DNA from: Ureibacillus terrenus
GTDB lineage: Bacteria; Bacillota; Bacilli; Bacillales_A; Planococcaceae
Direction: 5' to 3'
Length of the DNA: 64,000 bases
NCBI RefSeq assembly: GCF_006569205.1
Contig: NZ_VIGD01000014.1
Location: 1 to 64,000, forward strand
Within the stretch, counting starts at the first letter, position 1. Each line of letters begins with the position of its first letter. The notes under the pieces were generated by a model. That model was not told where the DNA came from. It did no database searches and was given only the letters and a program-made list of their open reading frames with translations. Of this stretch, positions 18,235 to 26,761 are shown one piece after another. The position numbers and the translations under genes were made by a program.

Positions 18235-18789
18235 CATTTTCTCCAAGGCGATCAGGAAAGGGGGATCATTTTTTTGATTGATAAATTCGTAACGGAGAAC
18301 GTGAACATATTTTTGGGGAAGCTGACTGACATATTCAATGACCGCATCCCTTTCTTCTTTTCCTCCTTCATGGCCGGGGTAGACGACCAAAACGATGAGG
18401 CCGCCAATTTTTAATCTCGATAACAATTGTTGAATGGCGGAAATGGTTGTTGCGCCCTTTGTGATAATGTCGTGGCTTCCGCCGGGCAAATAGCCCAGAT
18501 TGAAAATGGCACCTGCAATTTCTTCCTGGATGTATTTCGAAAGATGTTCATGTCCATCCAATATGACTTTCACTCTTTTTTCCAGTCCATGCTTCTTCAA
18601 ACGATCTTTTGTTGCATCCACCGCTTGCTGCTGTATATCAAAAGCGTAAACAAATCCCGAATCTCCTACAAGCTCTGCCAAAAATACCGTGTCATGGCCA
18701 TTACCCGCAGTGGCATCAACGGCGACATCGCCTTCTTTAATAACGGAAGACAATAAAGTTTTAGCGTATGGGAGCACCCGTTCCAACAT
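18211..18789 (-). CDS. mnmM: tRNA 5-aminomethyl-2-thiouridine methyltransferase MnmM (YtqB)
   Basis: The 192-aa class I SAM-dependent methyltransferase matches YtqB, which was reported as MnmM, the enzyme making mnm5s2U at the tRNA wobble position in bacteria lacking the MnmC methylation domain. The SAM motif I is VDATAGNGHDT near residues 24-34; other motifs are GYLPGGSHD and the VVYPGHEGG loop. It starts one base after the ytqA stop, so the two are co-transcribed. The length is typical. The assignment to MnmM is family knowledge, not provable here. Confidence 0.88.
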   Translation of the reverse strand: MLERVLPYAKTLLSSVIKEGDVAVDATAGNGHDTVFLAELVGDSGFVYAFDIQQQAVDATKDRLKKHGLEKRVKVILDGHEHLSKYIQEEIAGAIFNLGYLPGGSHDIITKGATTISAIQQLLSRLKIGGLIVLVVYPGHEGGKEERDAVIEYVSQLPQKYVHVLRYEFINQKNDPPFLIALEKMKKLPDSE

Positions 18790-19755
18790 TTATTTCTTCA
18801 CTTCCGCTTTGTAGTATTTTCCCTGCCAGGAATTTCTCCGTTCCAATTCGGCATCGATTCCATTCAACACTTCCCATTTATTGACGCTCCACATTGGTCC
18901 AATCATTAAATCAATCGGACCATCCCCGGTAATGCGGTGTACAACCATCGTAGGAGGGAGTATTTCCAATTGGTCCGCCACCAAATGGATGTATTCATCC
19001 ATTTCCAAGAAGCGCAACAGGCCTTTTTCGTATTGTTTTACCATAGGTGTGCCTTTCAACAAATGGAGCAGGTGAATTTTGATGCCTTGGACATCCAATT
19101 TGGCGACTTCCCTTGCAGTTTCCATCATCATATCATAATCTTCCAGCGGCAGTCCGTTGATGATGTGGGTACATACGCGAATATTATGCTTGCGGAGTTT
19201 TTCCACTCCTTTTACATAGGTTTCATAGTCATGGGCGCGATTGATTAATTGCGCCGTTCTTTCGTGAACCGTTTGAAGGCCAAGTTCAACCCATAAAAAC
19301 GTTCTTTCATTGAGTTCCGCCAAATATTCCACCACATCATCCGGCAGGCAATCCGGCCGTGTGGCGATGCTTAATCCGACGACCCCGTCACAATTCAGCG
19401 CCGCTTCGTATTTTTCTTTCAGTACAGGAAGTGGAGCATGGGTATTGGTGAAAGCCTGAAAATAAGCGATCGTTTTCCCGTCTTTCCATTTATTTTGCAT
19501 TTTGGCTTTAATTTTTTCATATTGGACAGGGATCGGATCAACCCTGTTGCCCGCGAAATCCCCGCTGCCGGCAGCGCTGCAAAATGTGCATCCTCCAAAA
19601 GCGACGGTGCCGTCCCTGTTCGGGCAATCAAATCCTCCATCCAGCGCCACTTTATATACTTTTTCACCGAACATGTCCCGCAAATAGCGATTCCATGTAT
19701 AGTAACGTTTCCCGTCAGAAGGGAATGGATATTGCTGTTCTGTCAATGAATTCAC
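18790..19755 (-). CDS. Radical SAM protein YtqA (TIGR01212 family)
   Basis: This 321-aa protein is a radical SAM enzyme of the YtqA/YhcC type. The cluster cysteines lie in FDCPNRDGTVAFGGCTFCS near residues 44-62, with the spaced Cys-x9-Cys-x2-Cys pattern typical of this family. It then shows WVELGLQT and HIINGLPLED core segments. It is directly upstream of mnmM with no spacer, so a role in tRNA modification is possible, but its substrate is unknown. AAGGAGTG precedes the ATG at 19755. Confidence 0.9.
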   Translation of the reverse strand: MNSLTEQQYPFPSDGKRYYTWNRYLRDMFGEKVYKVALDGGFDCPNRDGTVAFGGCTFCSAAGSGDFAGNRVDPIPVQYEKIKAKMQNKWKDGKTIAYFQAFTNTHAPLPVLKEKYEAALNCDGVVGLSIATRPDCLPDDVVEYLAELNERTFLWVELGLQTVHERTAQLINRAHDYETYVKGVEKLRKHNIRVCTHIINGLPLEDYDMMMETAREVAKLDVQGIKIHLLHLLKGTPMVKQYEKGLLRFLEMDEYIHLVADQLEILPPTMVVHRITGDGPIDLMIGPMWSVNKWEVLNGIDAELERRNSWQGKYYKAEVKK

Positions 19756-19867
19756 TCCTTACCGGCATTCACAAACGATATTAGTAATTGATTTATTATT
19801 GATTTTATTGCACGGAATACCATTACACATTATAGCATTGAAGAAACCGGTTGTAATCTGATTCACC

Positions 19868-19984
19868 ATGCATAAAGAGTGTTATGGATTTTACATTATT
19901 GGATATAATAGGAAGTGTAGAAATGCAGAACAGGTTTTTAAATTGATTGATGAACATCTAGCCAGAAAAGGAAATTTAGTCTAA
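19868..19984 (+). CDS. Possible 38-aa ORF upstream of the leuS T-box
   Basis: An ATG opens a 38-codon frame with a protein-like composition (KECYGFYIIGYNRKCRNAEQ, then VFKLIDEHLARKGN). No Shine-Dalgarno sequence is seen before the ATG, and I do not recognise it. It lies in the otherwise empty 19756-20000 interval between ytqA and the leuS promoter. It could be a small gene, a remnant, or chance. Confidence 0.2.
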   Translation: MHKECYGFYIIGYNRKCRNAEQVFKLIDEHLARKGNLV

Positions 19985-20000
19985 AATATTATTGGCAGTT

Positions 20001-20029
20001 TTGTTATAGGACAATAGGTCTTGTATATT
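20001..20029 (+). promoter_or_regulatory. Candidate promoter of the leuS leader
   Basis: TTGTTA (20001-20006) and TATATT (20024-20029) are 17 nt apart. An overlapping alternative is TTGTAT (20021-20026) with TAAAAT (20044-20049), also 17 nt apart. Either would start transcription just before the T-box. Confidence 0.5.
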
Positions 20030-20071
20030 TTCCATATTTCCATTAAAATGTATACATTGAAAATAAGGTGC

Positions 20072-20316
20072 GATAAGTGCGACGACGAGGAGAAGGAATA
20101 GTAGATTTTGAAGCTTTTCAGAGAGCTAGCGGCTGGTGGAAGCTGGCAAGCGGATAAATCGAACTCGCCTTTGAGTCTGTTTTAGTGAATGACAGTAGCT
20201 AAAACCGTTCACCGCGTTAAGGTGTCGAGCTGAGTGCATGTGTCACTAATTTGGGTGGTACCGCGGGAGTGCAATACTCTCGTCCCTTCTCTATGGGTTG
20301 GGGCGAGTTTTTTTAT
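20072..20316 (+). promoter_or_regulatory. T-box leader (leucine, CUC specifier)
   Basis: The leader contains the T-box sequence TGGGTGGTACCGCG at 20252-20265, which pairs with uncharged tRNA. Stem I contains AGAGAGCTAGCGGCTGGTGG, and the specifier loop contains GAACTC, with CTC (Leu) at 20164-20166. The terminator pairs CTCGTCCC (20279-20286) with GGGGCGAG (20300-20307), followed by T7. Uncharged tRNA-Leu(GAG) should stabilise the antiterminator and raise leuS expression. The 5' boundary is approximate. Confidence 0.95.
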
Positions 20317-20422
20317 TTTTAAAATATTCCGTTAATTCTAAAAGCTTTTGGGATAGTCTGGTAACAGGGCATTGATTTTTTCAATGAAAGCGGCAATACA
20401 TTAAATTAAGGAGGAAGTACCC

Positions 20423-22837
20423 ATGAGTTACAATCATCGAGAGATCGAGAAAAAATGGCAGGAATATTGGGAAAAAAATAAAACATTTAAAACGTTAAAT
20501 GATGAGTCGAAACCGAAATTTTATGTTTTGGACATGTTCCCTTATCCATCCGGATCCGGTCTTCACGTAGGGCATCCTGAAGGTTATACGGCAACAGACA
20601 TTTTAGCCCGTTATAAACGCATGCAAGGTTACGATGTACTTCATCCGATGGGATGGGATGCATTCGGGCTCCCTGCTGAGCAATACGCATTGGATACCGG
20701 CAACGACCCTGCGGAATTTACACAAAAAAATATCGCAAATTTCAAACGCCAAATTCAGGAACTCGGCTTTTCCTATGACTGGGACCGGGAAATTAATACA
20801 ACCGATCCGGAATATTATAAATGGACACAATGGATTTTTATCCAATTATATAAACACGGTTTGGCCTATATTGATGAAGTGCCTGTCAACTGGTGTCCGG
20901 CACTGGGCACTGTGCTTGCCAATGAAGAAGTCATTGACGGAAAATCGGAACGCGGCGGGCATCCTGTCATCCGTAAACCGATGAAGCAATGGATGTTAAG
21001 AATTACGGCATACGCTGACCGGTTATTGGAAGATTTGGATGAACTCGATTGGCCGGAAAGCATTAAAGAAATGCAGCGGAATTGGATTGGCCGATCCGAA
21101 GGTGCGGAAGTTGTATTTAAAGTGCAAGGTACGGATAAAGAATTCCGCGTGTTCACCACTCGTCCCGATACCCTTTTTGGAGCGACATATTGCGTTTTGG
21201 CGCCAGAGCATGATTTAGTGAAAGAAATTACAACACCTGAACAGAAAGAAAAAGTGGAAGAATATTTAAAAATAGTCCAAACAAAATCGGATTTGGAACG
21301 TACGGATTTGGCGAAGGAAAAAACAGGGGTATTTACAGGGGCTTATGCAATTAATCCTGTGAACGGAAAAGCGATTCCAATTTGGATTGCCGACTATGTT
21401 TTGGCTTCTTATGGAACTGGAGCCATTATGGCGGTTCCTGCCCACGATCAACGCGACTATGAATTCGCGAAAAAATTCGATTTGCCAATCATTCCTGTTG
21501 TAGAAGGCGGAAATATTGAACAGGAAGCATACACCGGAGATGGTCCGCATATCAATTCTGATTTCTTGAACGGACTAGGCAAAGAAGATGCCATCAAAAA
21601 AGTAATCGAATGGCTTGAAGAAAAAGGTGTCGGGGAGAAAAAAGTTTCTTATCGCCTCCGCGACTGGTTATTCAGCCGTCAACGTTATTGGGGCGAACCT
21701 ATTCCAATCATCCATTGGGAAGACGGTACGATGACAACGGTGCCAGAGGAAGAATTGCCGCTTCGATTGCCAAAAACAAATGATATTCATCCAAGCGGAA
21801 CCGGGGAATCGCCGTTAGCCAACATTGAAGATTGGGTAAATGTGGTCGACCCGAAAACCGGAAAACGCGGCCGTCGCGAAACGAATACAATGCCTCAGTG
21901 GGCTGGATCCAGCTGGTATTACTTGCGCTATATCGATCCTCATAACAAAGAAAAAATTGCGGATGAAGAATTATTAAAACGCTGGCTTCCTGTCGATGTT
22001 TATATCGGAGGTGCGGAACACGCCGTACTTCACTTGCTGTATGCCCGCTTCTGGCATAAATTCCTATATGACATCGGAGTTGTGCCGACAAAAGAACCGT
22101 TCCAAAAATTGTTTAACCAGGGAATGATTCTCGGGGAAAACAACGAAAAAATGTCCAAATCAAGAGGAAATGTGGTTAACCCTGACGACATCGTACGAAG
22201 CCATGGTGCCGATACATTGCGTCTTTACGAAATGTTCATGGGGCCTCTTGAAGCTTCCGTTGCATGGTCAACAAAAGGACTTGACGGAGCAAGACGTTTC
22301 TTGGACCGTGTGTGGAGATTATTCGTAAATGATGACGGAACGCTTTCTAATAAAATCCAAGAATCCGATGACAAAACATTGGAAAAAATCTATCATCAAA
22401 CAGTGAAAAAAGTAACGGAAGACTTTGAACATTTGCGTTTTAATACAGCCATCTCACAATTGATGGTATTCATTAACGAATGCTATAAAGTGGAAATTGT
22501 TCCAAAAGAATATGCAGAAGGATTTGTAAAAATGCTTTATCCAATCACGCCGCATATCGGGGAAGAGTTATGGGCGGTTTTAGGCCATAAGGACACTATT
22601 ACATATGAGCCTTGGCCAACATTTGATGAATCGAAACTTGTTGAGGATGAAGTGGAAGTCGTCGTTCAAATCAACGGTAAAGTCCGTACTAAACTGAAAG
22701 TTGCGAAAGATACAACGAAAGAAGAATTGGAAGCAATCGCAAAGGCAGATGACAGAGTAAAAGATTACATTGAAGGCAAGAACATTGTAAAAGTGATTGT
22801 CGTTCCAGGAAAACTTGTCAATATCGTAGTAAAATGA
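20423..22837 (+). CDS. leuS: Leucyl-tRNA synthetase
   Basis: LeuS charges tRNA-Leu. The 804-aa class I synthetase has the HIGH-type motif as HVGH in [15 protein letters not shown], the KMSKS motif in [10 protein letters not shown] near residue 575, the CP1 editing domain between them ([11 protein letters not shown]) and [11 protein letters not shown]. Length matches bacterial LeuS. The start ATG follows AAGGAGG by 8 nt. It is monocistronic, under the T-box, with a strong terminator after it. Confidence 0.98.
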   Translation: MSYNHREIEKKWQEYWEKNKTFKTLNDESKPKFYVLDMFPYPSGSGLHVGHPEGYTATDILARYKRMQGYDVLHPMGWDAFGLPAEQYALDTGNDPAEFTQKNIANFKRQIQELGFSYDWDREINTTDPEYYKWTQWIFIQLYKHGLAYIDEVPVNWCPALGTVLANEEVIDGKSERGGHPVIRKPMKQWMLRITAYADRLLEDLDELDWPESIKEMQRNWIGRSEGAEVVFKVQGTDKEFRVFTTRPDTLFGATYCVLAPEHDLVKEITTPEQKEKVEEYLKIVQTKSDLERTDLAKEKTGVFTGAYAINPVNGKAIPIWIADYVLASYGTGAIMAVPAHDQRDYEFAKKFDLPIIPVVEGGNIEQEAYTGDGPHINSDFLNGLGKEDAIKKVIEWLEEKGVGEKKVSYRLRDWLFSRQRYWGEPIPIIHWEDGTMTTVPEEELPLRLPKTNDIHPSGTGESPLANIEDWVNVVDPKTGKRGRRETNTMPQWAGSSWYYLRYIDPHNKEKIADEELLKRWLPVDVYIGGAEHAVLHLLYARFWHKFLYDIGVVPTKEPFQKLFNQGMILGENNEKMSKSRGNVVNPDDIVRSHGADTLRLYEMFMGPLEASVAWSTKGLDGARRFLDRVWRLFVNDDGTLSNKIQESDDKTLEKIYHQTVKKVTEDFEHLRFNTAISQLMVFINECYKVEIVPKEYAEGFVKMLYPITPHIGEELWAVLGHKDTITYEPWPTFDESKLVEDEVEVVVQINGKVRTKLKVAKDTTKEELEAIAKADDRVKDYIEGKNIVKVIVVPGKLVNIVVK

Positions 22838-22848
22838 TCGACATATTC

Positions 22849-22892
22849 CATGACCCGAAAGGCAAGGGCCTTTCGGGTCATGTTTTATTTTT
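22849..22892 (+). terminator. Terminator of leuS
   Basis: A perfect 15-bp stem (CATGACCCGAAAGGC and its complement) with loop AAGG is followed by TTTTATTTTT. Confidence 0.95.
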
Positions 22893-22933
22893 CGTAAATT
22901 CTTACTAAATTTATAGAAATATGAAAATTTCTA

Positions 22934-22990
22934 TTGACTTCCAACATCAACAACCTTATTATTTATACCAAAATACTAAGAATTAGAATG
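22934..22990 (+). promoter_or_regulatory. Candidate distal promoter of the siroheme/sulfite operon with CymR-like motif
   Basis: TTGACT (22934-22939) and TATTAT (22957-22962) are 17 nt apart. Immediately downstream is ACTAAGAATTAGAATG. A similar ATAAGAATTA motif follows the second promoter near 23168. The pairing of promoter and repeated motif suggests a shared regulator; CymR, the cysteine-metabolism repressor, is the obvious candidate, but I only partly recall its consensus. Apart from these promoters, the A/T-rich gap 22893-23227 shows no gene. Confidence 0.45.
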
Positions 22991-23107
22991 GCTTGTCAAT
23001 TCTTGGTGCCTTCATTATAAAATTGTAATCATTATTTTCTGATGCAGAAGGGATTTGGAGGAATTTTTAGAGGATTTCAAAGTTTCAGTTAATTTTTTAA
23101 AAAAGTA

Positions 23108-23178
23108 TTGAAAAATCATAGAGATATTTCGTAATATATAAAAAACAAAAATACTTAGTTAACCAATAAGAATTAAAG
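23108..23178 (+). promoter_or_regulatory. Candidate proximal promoter of the siroheme/sulfite operon with CymR-like motif
   Basis: TTGAAA (23108-23113) and TAATAT (23132-23137) are 18 nt apart. About 25 nt downstream lies CCAATAAGAATTAAAG, echoing the motif after the distal promoter. This is the nearer of two promoters for cobA-sirB-yezD-cysJI. Confidence 0.45.
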
Positions 23179-23227
23179 ATTTTGTGAAAATTTGGTGAAA
23201 TAGCCTTAAAAAACGTGAGGGAGCAAA

Positions 23228-23995
23228 ATGGGAAAAGTATATATTGTTGGAGCCGGTCCTGGCAGTGTCGACTTAATCACGGTTAAAGGACTGAAATGTA
23301 TTCAACAGGCAGATGTGATTTTATACGATCGTCTCGTATCAAAAGAATTGCTTTCATATGCGAAGCCAAATGCAGAGTTGATCTTTGTCGGCAAATTGCC
23401 GAAGCTGCATCATGTCATTCAAGAGCGGATTCATAAGCTGCTTATTCAACATGCAAGAAAAGGAAAGATTGTTACTAGGTTAAAAGGCGGAGACCCCTTT
23501 GTCTTCGGACGCGGGGCGGAAGAAGCGGAAGTATTGCGGGAAGCGGGCATCCCTTTTGAAATTGTGCCAGGCGTCACTTCCGGTATTGCGGCGCCGGCCT
23601 ATGCCGGAATTCCGGTTACGCACAGGGAATTTGGTTCCAGCTTTGCCATCATTACCGGCCATTTGAAGGACGGGAAAGAAGACGGGATTGACTGGAAAGG
23701 ATTGGCGGAATCCGTTGATACGCTGGCGATTTATATGGGAGTCGGAAATTTGCCGTACATCACGGAGCAGTTGTTGAAATACAAGCGAAATCCGGAAACC
23801 CCTGTGGCATTGATTGAATGGGGAACCACCCTCCATCAAAGGGTCGTAACCGGCACATTAGAAACGATTGTAAGCATTGCGGAAAAAGAAAATATCCAAA
23901 ATCCCGCAATGATCATTGTAGGGGAAGTTGTAAGATTGCGTGAAAAAATCGCATGGTTTGAACAATGCCGACAGGAATTGCGCGAGACTATGTAA
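23228..23995 (+). CDS. cobA: Uroporphyrinogen-III C-methyltransferase
   Basis: This 255-aa enzyme methylates uroporphyrinogen III twice with SAM to make precorrin-2, the siroheme precursor. The family signature GAGPGSVDLITVKG opens the protein, followed by RLKGGDPFVFGRGAEEAE and PGVTSGIAAPAYAGIPVTHR. It is the single-domain form, without the dehydrogenase/chelatase part of CysG. GTGAGGGAG precedes the ATG. It heads a five-gene unit with sirB, yezD, cysJ and cysI, so its product most likely feeds siroheme for CysI. Confidence 0.96.
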   Translation: MGKVYIVGAGPGSVDLITVKGLKCIQQADVILYDRLVSKELLSYAKPNAELIFVGKLPKLHHVIQERIHKLLIQHARKGKIVTRLKGGDPFVFGRGAEEAEVLREAGIPFEIVPGVTSGIAAPAYAGIPVTHREFGSSFAIITGHLKDGKEDGIDWKGLAESVDTLAIYMGVGNLPYITEQLLKYKRNPETPVALIEWGTTLHQRVVTGTLETIVSIAEKENIQNPAMIIVGEVVRLREKIAWFEQCRQELRETM

Positions 23996-24009
23996 TCGGA
24001 GGGATGAAA

Positions 24010-24756
24010 TTGCAAGCATTGTTGTATGTTGCCCATGGCAGCAGGGTGAGAGAGGGGAACCGGGAAGCGGTTCAATTTATCGAATCCGTAAAACCCTTTT
24101 TCGATGTTGACATTCAGGAACATTGTTTTCTGGAATTGGCAGAGTCTTCGATTTTAAAAGGGGTCGAGAAATGTGTTTCAAAAGGGGCAACACGTATTGC
24201 GGTCATCCCGATTTTGCTGCTTTCGGCCAATCATATGAAAATCGATATTCCTTCCGAAATCGAAAAAGCCAAAACCTATTTTCCGTTTGTTGACTTTACA
24301 ATCGGAAAACCTCTTGGCGTCCACGAAAAACTGATTCACAGTTTGCACAGCCGTGTCATGGCACAATGTCCATCCCCCCCCGGTGAAACAGATATTTTGC
24401 TGATTGGACGGGGAAGCAGCGATCCGGATGTACAAAAGGATTTGGATCAAATTGCGAAGCTTCTTCAGCAAACCTATCATTATGCGAAAGTGGATACTTG
24501 TTTTTTGTATGGAAATGGCCCATTGTTTGAAGAAAAATTGCCGACGTTATGTGAAAGTCAAAACCGGGTATTTATCATTCCCTATTTGCTTTTTACAGGA
24601 TTGCTTAAATTGAGCATCCAAAAAAAAGTAGCCAAACAAGGCTTTTCCAGCCGGAGAGTGGTTTTATGCGATTGTTTGGGCTATGACGAAAATGTTCGTC
24701 AAGTTTTCATTCAAAGAATAGAAGAAACATTATATTCATTTGCGGGGAGTGGTTGA
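24010..24756 (+). CDS. sirB: Sirohydrochlorin chelatase (SirB/CbiX type)
   Basis: The protein inserts a metal, most likely Fe2+, into sirohydrochlorin. It has two CbiX-like halves: the first with catalytic His in YVAHGSR near the N-terminus, the second beginning LLIGRGSSDPD, where Arg replaces the His. The GGAGGG motif (23998-24003) directly abuts ATG 24004, which is too close; TTG 24010 lies 7 nt from GGAGG, so I choose it (248 aa), but ATG 24004 or a longer form is possible. No sirC-type dehydrogenase gene is next to it. Cobalt is an alternative metal; the cysJI context favours iron. Confidence 0.88.
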   Translation: MQALLYVAHGSRVREGNREAVQFIESVKPFFDVDIQEHCFLELAESSILKGVEKCVSKGATRIAVIPILLLSANHMKIDIPSEIEKAKTYFPFVDFTIGKPLGVHEKLIHSLHSRVMAQCPSPPGETDILLIGRGSSDPDVQKDLDQIAKLLQQTYHYAKVDTCFLYGNGPLFEEKLPTLCESQNRVFIIPYLLFTGLLKLSIQKKVAKQGFSSRRVVLCDCLGYDENVRQVFIQRIEETLYSFAGSG

Positions 24757-24903
24757 ATGGATAAAAAACAGCAAAATTTTGAAAAGGCAGTAGAAAGCTT
24801 AAAGAAAATGATCAGCACAATGAATTATGGTTCGATCACTTTGATAGTGCAGGACAATTATATTATTCAAATTGAGAAAAACGAAAAAATCCGGTTAAAG
24901 TAA
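24757..24903 (+). CDS. YezD-family small protein (DUF2292)
   Basis: The 48-aa product reads MDKKQQNFEKAVESL and then YGSITLIVQDNY, IIQIEKNEKIRLK. This matches the YezD/DUF2292 family, short proteins found beside sulfate- and sulfite-assimilation genes, of unknown function. It starts one base after the sirB stop, with GGGAG about 8 nt before the ATG. It precedes cysJ by about 30 nt. The family call comes from the YGS-x-VQD-IQIEK-EKIRL pattern and from context. Confidence 0.85.
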   Translation: MDKKQQNFEKAVESLKKMISTMNYGSITLIVQDNYIIQIEKNEKIRLK

Positions 24904-24933
24904 GAAAATCATTTATTTGTCGAGGTGTGCATT

Positions 24934-26748
24934 GTGTTAGAAGTCATCAATAGTCCTTTTAATGAAGAACAAGTAAAGAAATTGAACGAGCTGTTGCCGA
25001 CTTTAACGCCGCAACAAAAAATTTGGCTCACAGGTTATTTAGCTGCCACAGCAAACATTGCCGCTTTGGAGGCCCCAAAAGAATCGGCAGCCCGGCCTGT
25101 TGTCCAGCCCGCTACTCCGAAAGCGGTACCGGCTGACAAACAAGTGACCATCCTCTATGCGAGCCAAACTGGCAATGCGCAAAAGCTTGCCGAGAAATTC
25201 GGGGAACAGTTGCGGCAATCAGGATTGCAAGTTACTGTTTCTTCAATGAGCGATTTTAAAACAAACGCATTGAAAAAAGTACAATATTTGTTGATTGTTG
25301 CAAGCACTCATGGTGATGGGGAGCCGCCTGATAACGCGATTACCTTCCACAGCTTTTTGCACAGCAAGCGGGCTCCAAAATTGGAACATGTAAAGTACGC
25401 AGTTCTCGCATTAGGCGATTCAAGCTACGAGTTATTCTGCCAAACAGGAAAGGACTTTGACCTGCAACTTGAAAAACTCGGTGCAAAACGCTTAGTCGAC
25501 CGGGTGGACTGCGATCTGGATTATGCAGAACCTGCACAAAAATGGTTTGAAGCAGTAAAGGATAAATTGCTGGGAGAATCCGCTTCATTCACGGCTTCCG
25601 AGCAAGAAGCGGCCGCAACGACATTGCAGGAAGTAAAAGAATATTCACGAAAAAACCCATTCCAGGCGGAAATCATTGAAAAAATCAATCTCAATGGCCG
25701 GGGTTCCAGCAAGGAAACGATCCATTTGGAACTCTCCCTCGAAAATTCAGGCATTACGTATGAACCTGGCGATTGCTTGGCAATCATTCCGGTCAACAAT
25801 AAAAATCTCGTTCATTCGTTAATTTCCGCTTTAGGATTCGAGCCAAGCGCGCAAGTGGTTGTAGAGGACAAAACGATTACCCTTGAAGAAGCGCTGCTGA
25901 ACGTGCTTGAAATCACTTTATTGACAAGACCGTTGATGAGAAAAATCGCGGAATTTACAGAAAATGAAAAACTTCATGCATTGTTGAAAGATTCCGATGC
26001 TTTGAAACAATTTATTGAAGGTCGGGATCTGCTGGATGTGGCAGAGCGGTTCGGCCCATTCAAATGGGATGAGCAAACATTTGTCAACTGTTTGCGAAAA
26101 ATGCCGGCCCGCCAATATTCCATTTCAAGCAGCCTGCTGGCCAACCCTGAAGAAGCCCATCTGACAGTGGGGGTTGTACGTTATGAAGTGGATGGAAGAG
26201 AAAGACTCGGCGTATGTTCCACGTACATTGCCGACCAATTGGAAGTTGGAGACCATGTGCAAGTGTATGTGCATAAAAATCCGAACTTTAAACTTCCGGC
26301 GGATGATACGCCAATCATTATGATTGGTCCCGGCACAGGAGTGGCTCCTTTCAGAGCGTTTATGCAAGAACGTGAAGAACGGGGAGCTACCGGCGAGAAT
26401 TGGCTGTTTTTTGGAGAACAACATTTCATGACCGATTTCTTATATCAAAAAGAATGGTTAAGTTGGTTAAAGTCCGGCGTGTTGACCAAAATGGATGTCG
26501 CTTTTTCCCGCGATCAAGAGGAAAAAGTATATGTACAGCATAAGATGCTGAAGAAATCAAAAGAGTTCTATGAATGGTTGGAAAAAGGCGCAGTAGTTTA
26601 TGTGTGCGGAGATAAAGAAATGGCGAAAGATGTGCAGGCGACAATCCTCCGAATCATCCAACAGGAGGGCGGAAAAACGGAAGAAGAGGCGAAACTCTAT
26701 TTGGAGGAAATGAGAAAACAAAAACGTTATCAGCGGGATGTTTACTAA
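24934..26748 (+). CDS. cysJ: Sulfite reductase (NADPH) flavoprotein alpha-component
   Basis: CysJ carries electrons from NADPH through FAD and FMN to CysI. The 604-aa protein has an N-terminal linker, a flavodoxin domain beginning TILYASQTGNAQ near residue 70 with STHGDGEPPDN, then a ferredoxin-reductase part with RQYSISSS (FAD), GVCSTYIAD and IGPGTGVAPFRAFMQ (NADPH), and the C-terminal KRYQRDVY typical of CysJ. I choose GTG 24934, 8 nt from GAGG; an in-frame GTG at 24925 overlaps that site. It is followed by cysI after 13 nt. Confidence 0.96.
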   Translation: MLEVINSPFNEEQVKKLNELLPTLTPQQKIWLTGYLAATANIAALEAPKESAARPVVQPATPKAVPADKQVTILYASQTGNAQKLAEKFGEQLRQSGLQVTVSSMSDFKTNALKKVQYLLIVASTHGDGEPPDNAITFHSFLHSKRAPKLEHVKYAVLALGDSSYELFCQTGKDFDLQLEKLGAKRLVDRVDCDLDYAEPAQKWFEAVKDKLLGESASFTASEQEAAATTLQEVKEYSRKNPFQAEIIEKINLNGRGSSKETIHLELSLENSGITYEPGDCLAIIPVNNKNLVHSLISALGFEPSAQVVVEDKTITLEEALLNVLEITLLTRPLMRKIAEFTENEKLHALLKDSDALKQFIEGRDLLDVAERFGPFKWDEQTFVNCLRKMPARQYSISSSLLANPEEAHLTVGVVRYEVDGRERLGVCSTYIADQLEVGDHVQVYVHKNPNFKLPADDTPIIMIGPGTGVAPFRAFMQEREERGATGENWLFFGEQHFMTDFLYQKEWLSWLKSGVLTKMDVAFSRDQEEKVYVQHKMLKKSKEFYEWLEKGAVVYVCGDKEMAKDVQATILRIIQQEGGKTEEEAKLYLEEMRKQKRYQRDVY

Positions 26749-26761
26749 GGAGGAAGCATAG

